Positions 27,401 through 36,069 of a DNA stretch of 64,000 nt are shown in pieces (position 1 is the first letter of the stretch; the number at the start of each line of letters is the position of its first letter). Location: positions 54,379,485 to 54,443,484 of the forward strand of contig NC_086248.1 of NCBI RefSeq assembly GCF_021018805.1, in the 5' to 3' direction. Source of the DNA: Prinia subflava. Taxonomy: Eukaryota > Chordata > Aves > Passeriformes > Cisticolidae. The notes under the pieces were generated by a model. It was not told the origin of the DNA, did not search any database, and saw only the letters and a list, made by a program, of their open reading frames with translations. The position numbers and the translations under genes are program-made.

Positions 27401-30400
27401 TGTTCATTCATTCCCACTGCATGACAGATACGCTGCCACACTGGAGCAGAAGCAGCCATGTTAAAGAAAAGCCAAAAAATTCTGTTTGTCTCTCTTTGCT
27501 GTTCTGGTGAGCCAACTGCTATGCTGTCTAGAAATCTGCTAACATGCACGATGCATTTTGCATTTATTCCTTTTTAGGCAGAACCAATATTATACTGAGT
27601 TGCAGAGATTTCAATATAAACCTCTAGAAAAACATTGGCCTAGAATTTCCTCAGCTCTTCAGCAATTGAACTCTCTCTATATGATTCACAGTCCATTTGT
27701 CTGAACAGAAGCCATAATACCAGTAGAACATAGTTGGTATTATATTTACTCTAGCAGGAACTATGATCTGAGGCATGTCCAAGCTAGTGGAATCGTAAAC
27801 TCAGTATTTTCTGCAAACATGTGCTGCTATAAAGATTTGCAACCAGTGCCATAACATTCAGTATTTATTCTGAAGTACTTATCTATTCTCAGTACTTAAA
27901 ACTGCTGTCTGATTCCAGGCAAAAAAATACTGTGCTGTGCCTTTTACAACCTAACAATGAAGCATTTTAAAGGAATCTCAAGTCTTTTCAGTAATTGTAG
28001 TAGATAATTGTCATGATGCCTCCTGACCCAGATGCAAGTAAAACACAGATGCTGGCACAAAACCTTGCTCAGGAGCTTTGTTCCATAAATATTATCCATA
28101 GCTGCTGCCATGGTACTTCTGTAATCACTCCTGCTACTTTCTTGTGTATTATATATTTTGGACTGTAACACTAGTTACAATCTGAAACTGCTTGATTGTC
28201 AGAAAATTGTCTATAATTGTGTCGCGGTTTTGTGTCTTTCTAGATCAAAGTAAGTCGAACGAAGCAAGAAGGAAACCTCACAGTCGATGGTGTTTCCAAC
28301 AGGACTGTGAGCCCCAAGAAGGCTGATATACTGGATGTTGTAGGAATGCTGTATGTGGGAGGATTGCCCATTAACTACACAACCAGAAGAATTGGTCCGG
28401 TAAGCAAATTTATTTATCTTACATTAAGTATGTCTTGATTGATGCAAATGTCTCCCAGTTTTGTTTTGTATTGCTTTTCCCTCAGACTATTCAAGAATAT
28501 GGATAAAATGGACGTTAATAGAGGTGAACAGCATTCTGTCAGTGGAAGGATCTGACTCAGAATCCAGTTAATGCCACAAAAAACCAAAAACAAACCAGCA
28601 GAGTTATTTACTGTTTTGGAAAAGGAGAAAGTTCCATACACTTGGACCCACTTGGATCACTGCACAGCTAGCACATAGGTTCCTGAGTACCACTTGCCCT
28701 TTCTCTTGGCTGTAATTAATCTAACAGCAAATGCTAAAAAACAGTGCAAGGATCTCCTACAAGGAGCAGCAGAAGCCAAAATTACCCTGGACAAAGTACC
28801 CGGTAGTACTGCTGCTTTCTGTAATAATCAGTTTTGTGTTGCTATTACTAAAAGAGGAGACAGTGTGTTTTGAAGGAAGGCTGTGAAAATTCTGTTGTCC
28901 TCTTTCTGTTTCCAAATTAAAGGTGCATATATCAATTTATCGTTGTTTTGGTTCAAATGCCCAGCTTCCATGCTAACATGGAAGATGACAGAGAGCCCAG
29001 AGAAATGAATATCATTTTGTCCTAAATTTTGCACAGTTAACTAGGAACACTGTATTCTGTCACCCAGACCATTTACTGCATCCATCTGCACAACTCTGTG
29101 CCAGTCTCACTGATCCCATCTCACTGATGCCCTTCTGACCTCCCAGTATCAGAATGGGAGAAAAACCTCTTCCGTGCTTTCTTTTGCTCTCTGTGAAGAT
29201 GGTTCTTTTAAAGCAGAAGATGAACCTGAGTGAATTTAATTATAGTAAACAATAAATTTGGCATCTAGTGCAGCACATTTCAGACACACAAAAAATGGAA
29301 TGTTAGTAGGATCTATGTCTGGGTTCATCCAGGGTAGATACAGAGAATCCATAAAGAGCAGGCAAAGCACAAATCTGGTAAAGAAACAAACAGACTCCCA
29401 AAGAAGCTGCAAATGAGTAAATACCATTATACCAAGATGTCTATGGAATGAAAAATACCAGCCTATGGAGACACAAGAGTTCCCTTCTTTGAGTGGACAA
29501 AATAAATACAGAAAAGGAATTCCTAGATCCTGCTTAAGTCCATGTATTGATTCATGGATAGGGAATGAAGGGGATGAGTAACCACTCTACTACCACTCTG
29601 ATAGTTGTATTCCATCAAGAAAACTGACCAGTAAGGTCATGTTTCTTAGTAAATAATTGTGCAGAAAGCCCAAACTGAGGCAAATCTAAATCATTAGGAT
29701 TTATCAAACCACATCTGAGGCACTGAAAACCAAAAGCAATACTTGACTACCCACAACGTATAATTCCTAGTAGTATCAATTTATGCTCTTTGAAATATAT
29801 CTCAAATTTAAAAATACTAATCTAAGGAGAAAGATAGCACTAAGTCCTTACCTATTGCTATTTGTCAGAGGTAGTGGAAGGAACCCATGCAGATAAATGG
29901 ATCAGTCTGGCAATAAGAGTCATGTCAGGTCCTGACAGTCTTATGTGCTTTGGGATTTAAACATCATGTAAAAACCAATGCTTGCCTTCCAGTCATGCTC
30001 AGTAAAATACGCTGCGATGTATGAGACAGTGTTGCGTTGTAGCTTCACACAGAGACTTTGAAGCAAATCAAGTCGAAAAGAGGTGTTACCTTAGTCAGGG
30101 CTTTCCTCTGTACACACATCAGCCCTTTTAGATAGTAATCTGTTATGTAACCATAGGTGGGTTGGCTTCCTTTTCAGTGTAGAAGACTGATACCCGTTTG
30201 CTTAGCTTCAGCAGATATCACATTTTGAGCACTCAAACCTCTGCTTTCAGCTAAAGAGGTCCTATTACCTGTTCCCATGCTAAAGTATAACCAGATTTGC
30301 TTTTCCAGAGGCAAAATTGTAAAGTTAGAGAACACTGTCAAATCATCTACAAATCTTGCATTTCTGTGATTTACTCTTGCAGTAAAGGTTTGTTTTCTTT

Positions 30401-33400
30401 TTTGGCATTTCTCTTTTTTGATAACAAGATTTGTTGATCTGGAGATGACTTAGAAATTACAAAAAAGATTACTTATGCAAAATCTGACGAAAATCATTGT
30501 TCAGCTCAGAACTGAATTTATTCACTGGTATAGTTGCTCAAGTTCTCATGAAAACATTGTGCAGGTGTATTTAGCTATAATAAGCTATATAATTTCACAG
30601 TACATACAGCTTTGATTTACAAGAAAATAAATTCTTGGAAATCCTTTCCAGTTATGGGTCAGAATATTGTTAGAGGAGGTAGTGCGCAGAGTCAAGACTT
30701 CTCTCTGCAGGTGTGCCTTTGTCCTTTTTGTATTAGTATGTATTTCTAGGCCAAATTTTATACACTGATGTTTATTTGCCTCCTTTCAACTGCACTGCCT
30801 ATGAATATATCTTCTTTTTCTTCCATCAAGTACATGTTGTATCATTTTCCTCTGTCTCACTGGTTCAAGGATAGATTTTCCTTAGCTCCTTAAGTCAAAG
30901 ATCAAAGCCTCTGTCTGAATCTGAGAACCAAAAGGTAGCTTCTGCAGACCTTGGAGAGAAAAAGGGAGGGTAATTTCTGGAGGAGATGCCTGTGGCTTTC
31001 AGAGGTCCCACCAGGATGCCCTCCTCACACCCAGAACAGCCCGTGTCCCAGGCAGATTCATGGGTACTCAAACCACCATTCTAAGTGTGCCCAGACCACC
31101 ACAGTGTGCCTGGTGCAGAAGCCAAACTGGAGCTGCAGTTTGCTACCCTGCACAGGAGCCTCCATAGACATGAGCACATTCCCTGCCTCCACCTGCCTCT
31201 CTGGCCAGCTCGGTGGCCCTGATCACTGCAGTCACCAGACCATGTGCAGTCAACAACCTTCACACAGGGGCTTTGCTCATTTTAGTAGTGATGTTACCTG
31301 CATAACCCCTGTCTTACCATGCAACATTAGGCCCACAGTAAAGCGATTAAAGGAAGGGAAAAAAGAAAACCCACCCAGTAAAATTACCAGCAGCCCAGAG
31401 AACTACATCCACTATCTTCAGCTACTTGCAAACCCCATAACCTAGTCAATGAAAAAGGCAAAGTATAGGCCATGAAATTCCTGCATTGCTGATGTAATTT
31501 GCTATGCTTCATTATGTGGTGTATTACTTTATGTCCCCTCCAGTAAGCCAAATAGATGTGACTCAGATCACATCCCTGAAAGGTAATGTAATTCATCCTC
31601 AGTATGATTAAGAGTAGATTCCAATTGCAATCAGGTATTAAGGATTAGCCATGTAAAATTCAAGTTTTATTCAGCTCCATAAATCCAGCAGAGAAGCAGA
31701 GAAAATGCACTCATTGATTGCATACTTTAAGCTTGCTTCTCATATTTTTACATTTTGTTTGAAATATCAACTGCAGGTCCTCTACAGCATTGATGGCTGC
31801 ATCAGGAATTTTAAAATGACAGAATCACCTGTTGACCTGGATAATCCAACTTCCAGCTTCAACGTTGGAAAATGCTTTGTCACTGCACAGAAAGGAACGT
31901 ACTTCGATGGAACAGGCTTTGCCAAAACAGGTAATGAACAAGAGTTCTGGTGATAGATAGTCAAAGAACAGAGAAAAAGGAGATTCTGGTTTCAAAAACT
32001 CCCAGTGTTATCTGTGTTATCTAACTCCTGTTGGCTGGAGGCAAAGTGAGACCAATATTTGAAACTCTTGCTGATCATTTTTAATTATCGTGCCTGAGGA
32101 GAAACTGTGTGACTTCCTAGCAAGGCCTTGCACCAAGCACAATTGCCATAAATATTATTTACATGGTTTCACCTGAAATGGAGTGCATTAACAATGCCGA
32201 GTTAGTTACTTTGCCTGACTCTCAGTGCAATTTGTGTGATGATGATTAGGAATATATTAGATGCTCATCTTCCTTTTTTTGTGCTTCCCCTTTCCTTTTC
32301 TCTCCAAGTTGGTGCATACAGAGTGGGAACAGATCTGCTTGTGGAATTTGAATTCCGTACAACACGAATGAACGGTGTTCTCCTAGGAGTCAGCAGCCAG
32401 AAAATGGATGGGCTTGGCATCGAATTAGTAGGTGGAAAAGTGAGTAGCAAAGCAGTTTTGTTTCTTAATAAACTGGTTTTAGACAGCACAGGTAGTTTAA
32501 ATGCAAGGTTATTACCCCAATCTCACGATGTCTCAAACAATAACAGGGCTCTCAAAGGAGAGGAACACTTGCACTTTTCCATACATCTAGAGGATCTTAC
32601 ACTTTTAAAAGATAGTTTAAAATATTCTGTATTACTTGAGGCTCCTAAAATTGCAATCAGGTCTTGAGTTAGTGACCATATAAGAAGTTTTGAGGAAAGG
32701 CTTTGTCATTAGTAATACTGGTTTCTCTTGGATATCTTTTGATTCACAGTCTGGAAAACCAGTCACTATTCTATCACTATAAAGATTTAAGAGGGGTGTA
32801 AAACTAAGACCAAAAGGTGGGAAAATAACAAGCTAGACAGCAATTCTGCACATTTCCACTTGTGGTTAACTCAGTTGTAGAACCCATATCCCAGGGGGAC
32901 AGCAATCCACAGTCTTTGGTGCATACAGTGAAACCATGTTGACTTCAAACAAAACAAACAAACTACCAAAACCAACTGAATTGAAAACTTGCTGATGTCC
33001 GTGCCGTGCTTTTCAGGTGCTGTTTCACGTTGACAATGGTGCAGGCCGATTCTCTGCTGTGTATGAGCCTGATGCAGCAGGCAGTTTGTGTGATGGGCAG
33101 TGGCACCAGGTTCGTGCAAACAAGATCAAACACCGCTTGGAGCTGGCTGTGGATGGCAGACAGGTGGAGACTGACAGCCCCAACAGGGCCTCGACCTCGG
33201 CAGACACAAACGACCCTCTCTTTGTGGGAGGCTATCCTGGTGAGCGTGCAACACACGAATTATGCTTCTCTTAGGCTCCAATAACTGCCTTGGTAGTGGC
33301 TTAAATGTAAGCAGGACTGGTATACTAAAGGTGACTGGTAAGATAGGCAGAGTTGGTATCACTTGGCGTGGATGCTCATTTCTGCATTCAGCTGCATTTC

Positions 33401-35759
33401 AGAGCAAGAAGTTCTGCAACAAGAGACTCTCACAGATACCCCTGCCCCATTTCATTGTCACAGGGGATCAGACAGATTTTCTGCCTTCTGCTGCTCACAC
33501 ACACAGCCTCTCTCTTAAAACTTTCTGTTTAGTAATGGCACAATAGTTATGTTGCAGTAGTAACAGCATTTGGCATAGTTAAATTTAACTTAGGAATGGC
33601 AAATTTTAACCAAAGAATGTATATATGCCTTTGAGGGGACAGGGCAGTGTACGTGTAAATAAGCCTGTAAAACCTGAGGAGCTGAGGAATAAGAACAACA
33701 GCTTGCACAGAGAGTTAAGAACATACCATCTCTTTCTAACTAATGCCTTTGCTTGTGGTCTGCTGGGTTTTAAAGGGAAAAAAAACCCCATAATCTACAT
33801 TTGCTAATCAGTATTCTGGAAGCCCTCAAGAGAAGTTGTTTTATGCAGAGGTAATTGAACAGTATCGAGAATTGGGCTGAGCGCTGTAGCTGGCTTCATC
33901 TTCCATTAAGCTGATACTGAATGCTAGTATTCATCTCTTCATAGACAGTCAATAAATTTTCTAACAGCAGTTTCCTTTCTGAAAATACAGTTAATACGTT
34001 TGCAAAGTACCAATTTTGTTGCATTTGTAATAAATATTCCCTCTAGCTTACAAACCAAAACAAAAAAGTGAAGTATGTTTGCAGTATCTGTCTGCTCTAG
34101 GGCATACTGAGGTCAATGGCAAGATACCTCTGAGTTAGATAATTCCTAAATTACTCTCTGGAAGTTGTTTTTTCACCCACTCTAATGTGGGATACATCTA
34201 TAAAGCTTTCTCTCTCAAGCTTTGGAGCATTTAAAAAATTGTCCTTAGTACTGACATATGAGGGTTGAACTTTAGTCCCAATGACTATCAGTAAAGACCA
34301 ACGACTTTGTGCCAGAAGGAAAACAGCTTTGTGGCAGCCTTTTTATAACAAAACAGGATTCTATCATAGGAGCTAGCAGTGAAGAAACACTGCAGATGGA
34401 GTTACTATCTCGTTCTGGACTGCATGTCGAGAGGAGAGACACAAATCACAGTAACGCTGCAATCTGTACAAAACAAACCTACACTTACCTCATGTTGAAG
34501 GGATGTTCATGAGTTCAGCCATGTGGCAAGTTATGAAATTATTTAATAAACCTACTGCAAGTGTAAACACTTCACTCCTCTTTTGCTGCCTAGTCTAGCT
34601 CGCCCAGGATTTGTTTTAACATTCCCAATACCTAGACAGCTGCGTCACAAATTTGAAGCATAGTACTATAGGATTTTGTAAATTAGTAAGTATTTTTATT
34701 TTCCAGTCCTCTTGAAGCTGCATAAATACAGCAAAACAATTGTAAACCAGCTAGAATTGGCTGATGGAGAATTTTCTGTGTAGAGAAAATTTTCATCACC
34801 ATGGTGTGGACAAGAATAGAGATTCCTGGGTACCCATAAAAGCTGGCATTCATCTGCTGGTATCACTCTTCCCTGTACAAGGAGAGACAGATGGATTCAG
34901 CCATCTTATCCTCTGTGAAACAGAATAATGCTGTGGACAGGCAGTCTCTACAAGTGTAAAGTTACTTCTGCAACTCACTTGGAAGAACACTGAGAAACAA
35001 GTTGAGCCATGAATTTCAAGCAGTTGAGAAAAATATTTCCAGCTTCCCAGTCAAACCACCCTCACTTCTATCCCCTCCTTCATTAATGGAAGAGATATAC
35101 TCCAACTCCTGGCTTTACAATCAGTGAGAAAAAAACAGAATACTTGAAAACTTATCAAAACCAGTCTGTAAATGACATCTGAAATCCATCCTGAGGAACT
35201 GGCTTCTTTGTGATGTTAGGACTGAGAATTGCATCTATTTTGGCCTATTTTTTTTCCTCTTTTATTCTGTGGATAAACAGCTTGAGAATTTGAATATCTG
35301 CAGAGCATCATGTGTGTATTGTACACCATTTGTACATGGGTTACAATGGCAGTTTATATGTGTTCAGACTGCCATGTTCATAGTAGGGCAGAAAAAGAAA
35401 AGTCTGGACTGTTACCTAACATAAGCATTCATCACATTTGCTCATCATGTTTGTCATTTTTTAGAAATGAATATATACAGCAAATAAAACATTCATTTAC
35501 TGCTGGGGGCATCTGTTCCTGTGCAGGACTCTCAAAGAACAAAACTAAGTATCAACTCAAACTAACATGATTCCTTTCTAATTTTTTTTTCCTTCCTTCA
35601 GATGGTGTGACCCAGTTTGGGCTGACAACTAATATCCGTTTTAAAGGATGTATTCGATTTCTGAAGCTCACCAAGGGTACTGCAAAACCTCAAGAGATTA
35701 ACTTTAGCAAAGCTTTGGAGCTGAAGGGTGTCCAGCCACTGTCATGCCCTGCAGACTGA
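323..35759 (+). CDS. LAMA2: Laminin subunit alpha-2, 3' part of gene (18 exons, LG1 end to stop)
   Basis: This is the C-terminal 915 residues of the roughly 3,100-residue laminin alpha-2 chain, a secreted basement-membrane protein of muscle and peripheral nerve that anchors the matrix to dystroglycan and integrins. Joined exons: 323-482, 2967-3091, 4022-4184, 6145-6289, 8057-8195, 9889-9900, 12389-12509, 13811-14029, 15298-15446, 18255-18431, 19248-19461, 23985-24097, 25585-25774, 28244-28399, 31777-31930, 32309-32439, 33017-33239, 35602-35759. All introns are GT-AG, all phases agree and there is no internal stop, so the gene looks intact. Alpha-2 rather than another alpha chain is indicated by the LG3 furin site RRKRRQTGQ and by near-identity to the mammalian protein as I remember it in segments such as GTISVRALDGPKAS and LPINYTTRRIGP. 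The 5' part of the gene lies outside the window. Confidence 0.97.
483..2966 (+). other. LAMA2: LAMA2 intron, 2.5 kb
   Basis: AT-rich intron with no recognisable gene or repeat family. It holds two adjacent short perfect hairpins at 1588-1634 (see findings). The longer open frames at 737-1112 on both strands have no laminin or transposon character and look accidental. Confidence 0.8.
2967..3091 (+). CDS. LAMA2: LAMA2 exon, end of LG1
   Basis: 125-nt exon (41 codons plus AG of a split Ser codon). It encodes the C-terminal strands of LG1 with the typical disulfide cysteines, seen in FTGCMGETFLDSKPIGLWNF and GDCKGCAV. Acceptor tctgttgcag, donor cag|gtaggt. The next exon supplies the last base of the split codon. 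Confidence 0.96.
3092..4021 (+). other. LAMA2: LAMA2 intron, 0.9 kb, with low-complexity tract
   Basis: Contains a low-complexity block at 3610-3716 (oligo-T, GT repeats, T/G-rich runs, then about 17 A). It ends in the acceptor gttctttccag. Nothing else recognised. Confidence 0.8.
3610..3716. repeat. T/G-rich low-complexity tract ending in poly-A
   Basis: About 100 bases made only of T/G runs, (GT)n and (TTG)n, then a run of A. This is simple sequence inside an intron. Confidence 0.9.
4022..4184 (+). CDS. LAMA2: LAMA2 exon, start of LG2
   Basis: 163-nt exon: one base finishing a Ser codon plus 54 codons. It encodes the first strands of LG2, including GEGTVQFDGDSYAMVSRPIR and the beta strand STVMFKFRTF. 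It contains one N-glycosylation sequon (NIS, in NPNISTV). Acceptor ttctttccag, donor ttg|gtaaga; leaves phase 0. Confidence 0.97.
4185..6144 (+). other. LAMA2: LAMA2 intron, 2.0 kb
   Basis: AT-rich intron with no recognised repeat or gene. It ends in the acceptor cattaacag. Confidence 0.8.
6145..6289 (+). CDS. LAMA2: LAMA2 exon, middle of LG2
   Basis: 145-nt exon of 48 codons plus one base. It encodes the central LG2 sandwich, with the laminin-G signature run KVSYDLGSGTASVISNQNHN followed by DGRWKSFTLSR. Acceptor ttaacag, donor caag|gtgagg. The final G joins CC of the next exon to make Ala. Confidence 0.97.
6290..8056 (+). other. LAMA2: LAMA2 intron, 1.8 kb
   Basis: AT-rich intron with no recognised repeat or gene. 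It ends in the acceptor atctttcag. Confidence 0.8.
8057..8195 (+). CDS. LAMA2: LAMA2 exon, LG2
   Basis: 139-nt exon (2 + 135 + 2). It encodes ANISIVDIDTNEEET through the LG signature KIYFGGLPTLRNL, and contains a glycosylation sequon NIS. It ends with AG of a split codon: AG+G gives Arg if the 12-nt microexon is skipped, AG+T gives Ser if it is used. Acceptor tctttcag, donor aag|gtaacg. Confidence 0.96.
8196..9888 (+). other. LAMA2: LAMA2 intron upstream of the microexon
   Basis: 1.7 kb of AT-rich intron ending in a very strong pyrimidine tract (9858-9880, nearly all T, then cttcctcacccc) directly before the acceptor AG of the 12-nt microexon. Confidence 0.75.
9889..9900 (+). CDS. LAMA2: LAMA2 12-nt microexon (S-M-K-A)
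   Basis: The sequence TATGAAAGCAAG is flanked by a T-rich tract plus accccag on the left and gtaaaa on the right. Entered in the phase left by the upstream exon (AG), it reads Ser-Met-Lys-Ala and passes AG on to the next exon, giving RNL-SMKA-RPEV. Known mammalian laminin alpha-2 has the same four residues here, and two human isoforms differ by four residues in total length (from memory). It is 12 nt, so it keeps the frame whether included or skipped. The strong pyrimidine tract is the usual compensation for a very short exon. Too short for ORF-based gene finding. Confidence 0.9.
9901..12388 (+). other. LAMA2: LAMA2 intron, 2.5 kb, with GC-rich block and CR1 tail
   Basis: Holds a GC-rich block with CAG repeats (about 9950-10290), a second copy of the microexon sequence at 10299-10310, and a CR1 3' tail at 10763-10832. 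The rest is AT-rich and unremarkable. Confidence 0.75.
10763..10832 (+). mobile_element. CR1 LINE 3' end fragment
   Basis: The segment reads like the CR1 3' terminus: gguugag-like start, ccagacaaccc, cccttctaacc, then acccattctgtg followed by repeated attctgtg units (10806-10831). The tandem 8-base terminal repeat is diagnostic of avian/reptilian CR1. It is heavily 5'-truncated and somewhat diverged. Confidence 0.85.
12389..12509 (+). CDS. LAMA2: LAMA2 exon, end of LG2
   Basis: 121-nt exon: one base completing Arg plus 40 codons, PEVNLEKYTGCLKDIEISRT to TKGCTLE. It carries the two C-terminal LG2 cysteines (YTGC and TKGC). Acceptor tgttttttag, donor gag|gttagt; leaves phase 0. Confidence 0.96.
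12510..13810 (+). other. LAMA2: LAMA2 intron, 1.3 kb
   Basis: AT-rich intron with no recognised repeat. It ends in the strong acceptor ctctccttcctacag. Confidence 0.8.
13811..14029 (+). CDS. LAMA2: LAMA2 exon, start of LG3 with doubled furin site
   Basis: 219-nt exon of 73 whole codons. It begins LG3 (NIHTVSFSKPGFVELQPVSF, then NLSFS and RNESG with two glycosylation sequons) and ends in the proprotein-convertase cleavage region. Mammalian alpha-2 has one RRKRR-QTGQ site here, where furin splits the chain into about 300- and 80-kDa parts that stay associated (family knowledge). In this sequence RRKRR occurs twice, at codons 13961-13975 and 14003-14017, separated by HSSRKAAPL. The two copies share a 17-bp exact repeat, so a 42-bp in-frame duplication or insertion is likely. 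Donor cag|gtaaga. Confidence 0.97.
14030..15297 (+). other. LAMA2: LAMA2 intron, 1.3 kb
   Basis: Contains a short poly-A run near 14451-14465 and a slightly GC-richer stretch at 14760-15000. No gene or repeat family recognised. Confidence 0.75.
15298..15446 (+). CDS. LAMA2: LAMA2 exon, LG3
   Basis: 149-nt exon (49 codons plus GG). It encodes AYYAVFLNRGRLEVHISTG and FHDGRAHSIRIERARG, the central strands of LG3 just after the furin site. Acceptor accctgcag, donor agagg|gtaaca. The third base of the split Gly codon comes from the next exon. Confidence 0.97.
15447..18254 (+). other. LAMA2: LAMA2 intron, 2.8 kb
   Basis: AT-rich intron. The only structure noticed is a small direct repeat around 17490-17527 (atttgtaattatag twice, 23 bases apart). 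It ends in the acceptor tcttttccacag. Confidence 0.75.
18255..18431 (+). CDS. LAMA2: LAMA2 exon, LG3
   Basis: 177-nt exon (1 + 58 codons + 2). It encodes MFSVQVDEDKVQTQRLPSDQ, then KKLFVGGTSSQF and the LG signature NIPPFEGCIWNLVINAT. The Cys in FEGC pairs with the one in the next exon's DIGRC. Donor gccac|gtaagt. Confidence 0.97.
18432..19247 (+). other. LAMA2: LAMA2 intron, 0.8 kb
   Basis: AT-rich, no recognised element. It ends in the acceptor tgtgttctcag. Confidence 0.8.
19248..19461 (+). CDS. LAMA2: LAMA2 exon, end of LG3 and LG3-LG4 hinge
   Basis: 214-nt exon: one base plus 71 codons. The first part closes LG3 (PMDFAQPVSFENADIGRC). The rest is the flexible hinge before LG4: acidic (PPEDEDKP), then a VLVQPEPD core and a proline-rich stretch, PPASPPPTPSL. 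The hinge is the least conserved piece of the encoded region compared with the mammalian chain as I remember it, as expected for a linker. Acceptor ttctcag, donor ctt|gtaagt. Confidence 0.95.
19462..23984 (+). other. LAMA2: LAMA2 intron, 4.5 kb
   Basis: The longest intron in the window. It contains an anomalous GC-rich block at about 20447-20700 and a tandem 16-base duplication (cactcatatga..) at 21151-21180. Otherwise AT-rich with nothing recognised. Confidence 0.75.
20447..20700. other. GC-rich block in LAMA2 intron, possible LTR fragment
   Basis: About 250 bases much richer in GC and CpG than the surrounding intron (for example gccccgggccccgcag), followed by an AT-rich edge, attatccaatttaatgctc. 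The composition step resembles an inserted LTR piece, but I cannot match it to a family. Confidence 0.25.
23985..24097 (+). CDS. LAMA2: LAMA2 exon, start of LG4
   Basis: 113-nt exon (37 codons plus AG). It encodes DSCAADTEPAILEGGKQFGL and SRNSHIAVAFDDTKVKN. The cysteine at the start of the LG4-LG5 unit is present. LG4-5 is the module that binds the matriglycan chains of alpha-dystroglycan through calcium (family knowledge). Acceptor caattttgcag, donor aacag|gtatgt. Confidence 0.97.
24098..25584 (+). other. LAMA2: LAMA2 intron, 1.5 kb
   Basis: Contains a 14-base tandem duplication (tttgggcacaaac) at about 24330-24353 and an A/C-rich simple tract at 25459-25506. No gene recognised. Confidence 0.75.
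25585..25774 (+). CDS. LAMA2: LAMA2 exon, LG4
   Basis: 190-nt exon: one base plus 63 codons. It encodes LTIEFEVRTTADSGLLFYMA, RINHADFAAVQIKNG and LPYFSYDLGSGNTST. The Asp of NHADF lies where LG domains place a calcium-coordinating residue (inferred from the family fold). One glycosylation sequon (NTS). Acceptor gatttctag, donor cag|gtataa; leaves phase 0. Confidence 0.97.
25775..28243 (+). other. LAMA2: LAMA2 intron, 2.5 kb, with A-rich simple repeats
   Basis: Two A-rich tracts (26140-26171 and 26948-27076) are the only clear elements. The charged Lys/Glu open frame across the second tract is a by-product of its composition. Confidence 0.8.
26948..27076. repeat. Purine-rich simple repeat (AAAAG/AAAAT)n
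   Basis: About 130 bases of AAAAG, AAAAT and GGAG units with no C. Such tracts can derive from an expanded poly-A tail, but no retroposon body is recognisable beside it. Confidence 0.9.
28244..28399 (+). CDS. LAMA2: LAMA2 exon, LG4
   Basis: 156-nt exon of 52 whole codons: IKVSRTKQEGNLTVDGVSNR, SPKKADILDVVGMLYVGG and LPINYTTRRIGP. It holds three glycosylation sequons (NLT, NRT, NYT). The conserved YVGGLP turn is typical of LG folds. Acceptor tctttctag, donor ccg|gtaagc. Confidence 0.97.
28400..31776 (+). other. LAMA2: LAMA2 intron, 3.4 kb
   Basis: Mostly AT-rich. From about 30940 to 31330 the composition becomes GC-richer and a 164-codon frame is open on the + strand (30951-31445). Its protein (Cys-, Pro- and Ser-rich) matches nothing I recognise. 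Confidence 0.75.
31777..31930 (+). CDS. LAMA2: LAMA2 exon, end of LG4 and start of LG5
   Basis: 154-nt exon (51 codons plus G). It encodes VLYSIDGCIRNFKMTESP, a conserved GKCF cysteine closing LG4, then QKGTYFDGTGFAK opening LG5. Acceptor atcaactgcag, donor acag|gtaatg. Confidence 0.97.
31931..32308 (+). other. LAMA2: LAMA2 intron, 0.4 kb
   Basis: Short intron ending in a strong pyrimidine tract and tctccaag acceptor. Nothing else seen. Confidence 0.85.
32309..32439 (+). CDS. LAMA2: LAMA2 exon, LG5
   Basis: 131-nt exon (2 + 43 codons). It encodes GAYRVGTDLLVEFEFRTTRM and LLGVSSQKMDGLGIELVGGK, the first beta strands of LG5. Acceptor ctctccaag, donor aaa|gtgagt; leaves phase 0. Confidence 0.97.
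32440..33016 (+). other. LAMA2: LAMA2 intron, 0.6 kb
   Basis: The LG5 reading frame stays open for about 75 codons past the donor, but the gtgagt donor and the exact protein continuity at 33017 show that it is intron. Confidence 0.85.
33017..33239 (+). CDS. LAMA2: LAMA2 exon, LG5
   Basis: 223-nt exon (74 codons plus G). It encodes VLFHVDNGAGRFSAVYEPDA, LCDGQWHQVRANKIKHRLEL, AVDGRQVETDSP and STSADTNDPLFVGGYP. The DNGAG and TNDPLFVGG segments are the calcium-site region of LG5 in the family fold, and the Cys of LCDGQWH is conserved. It is locally GC-richer than the introns, as expected for coding DNA. Acceptor gcttttcag, donor cctg|gtgagc. Confidence 0.97.
33240..35601 (+). other. LAMA2: LAMA2 last intron, 2.4 kb
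   Basis: AT-rich intron ending in ttttttttccttccttcag. No repeat family or gene recognised. Confidence 0.8.
35602..35759 (+). CDS. LAMA2: LAMA2 terminal exon, end of LG5 and stop
   Basis: 158 nt of coding sequence (2 bases, 51 codons, TGA at 35757-35759). It encodes GVTQFGLTTNIRFKGCIRFL, KLTKGTAKPQEINFSKALEL and the conserved C-terminus KGVQPLSCPAD. The RGC/KGC and SCP cysteines form the closing disulfide of LG5. It ends at the same place as mammalian alpha-2. Confidence 0.97.
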
Positions 35760-35860
35760 CGGTCACTCAGCCAGTGTGGGTCAGTTTATATAAGCACCTT
35801 CGATTAAAAATAATTCTGTATCTTCATTGCATTCATAATAAAATGTCTTTGTGCAAGTAT
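35760..35860 (+). promoter_or_regulatory. LAMA2: LAMA2 3' UTR with poly(A) signal
   Basis: A canonical AATAAA lies at 35837-35842, followed at about 35863-35885 by a T/G-rich stretch (gagtagtgtttgtggt) that fits a downstream cleavage element. This predicts a short 3' UTR of roughly 100 bases. The exact cleavage site is inferred. Confidence 0.8.
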
Positions 35861-36069
35861 TTGAGTAGTGTTTGTGGTATGTTCTAATGGCTATTTCAAT
35901 GTACCTCCCAGGAATGCATGAACTAATCCCTTCCCCCAGCCCCTTCATTAAGGGAGTAACACAGTAATTTTTATCTATCTCTTTCCTTATAGCTTGAAAT
36001 GGAAATGTTTCATCATTCTTGTGATGAGTGAGACCAAATATTATGCAGGTTGTTCCTTTTCTGTGGAGC

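Noticed and set aside
31705..31776. Upstream extension of the frame into exon 31777-31930
   Set aside because: The frame is open through the intron end, but the ctgcag acceptor at 31771-31776 and exact protein continuity with the previous exon place the exon start at 31777.
32440..32667. Open frame continuing 75 codons past exon 32309-32439
   Set aside because: A gtgagt donor follows the exon, and the laminin sequence resumes at 33017. The extension has no laminin similarity.
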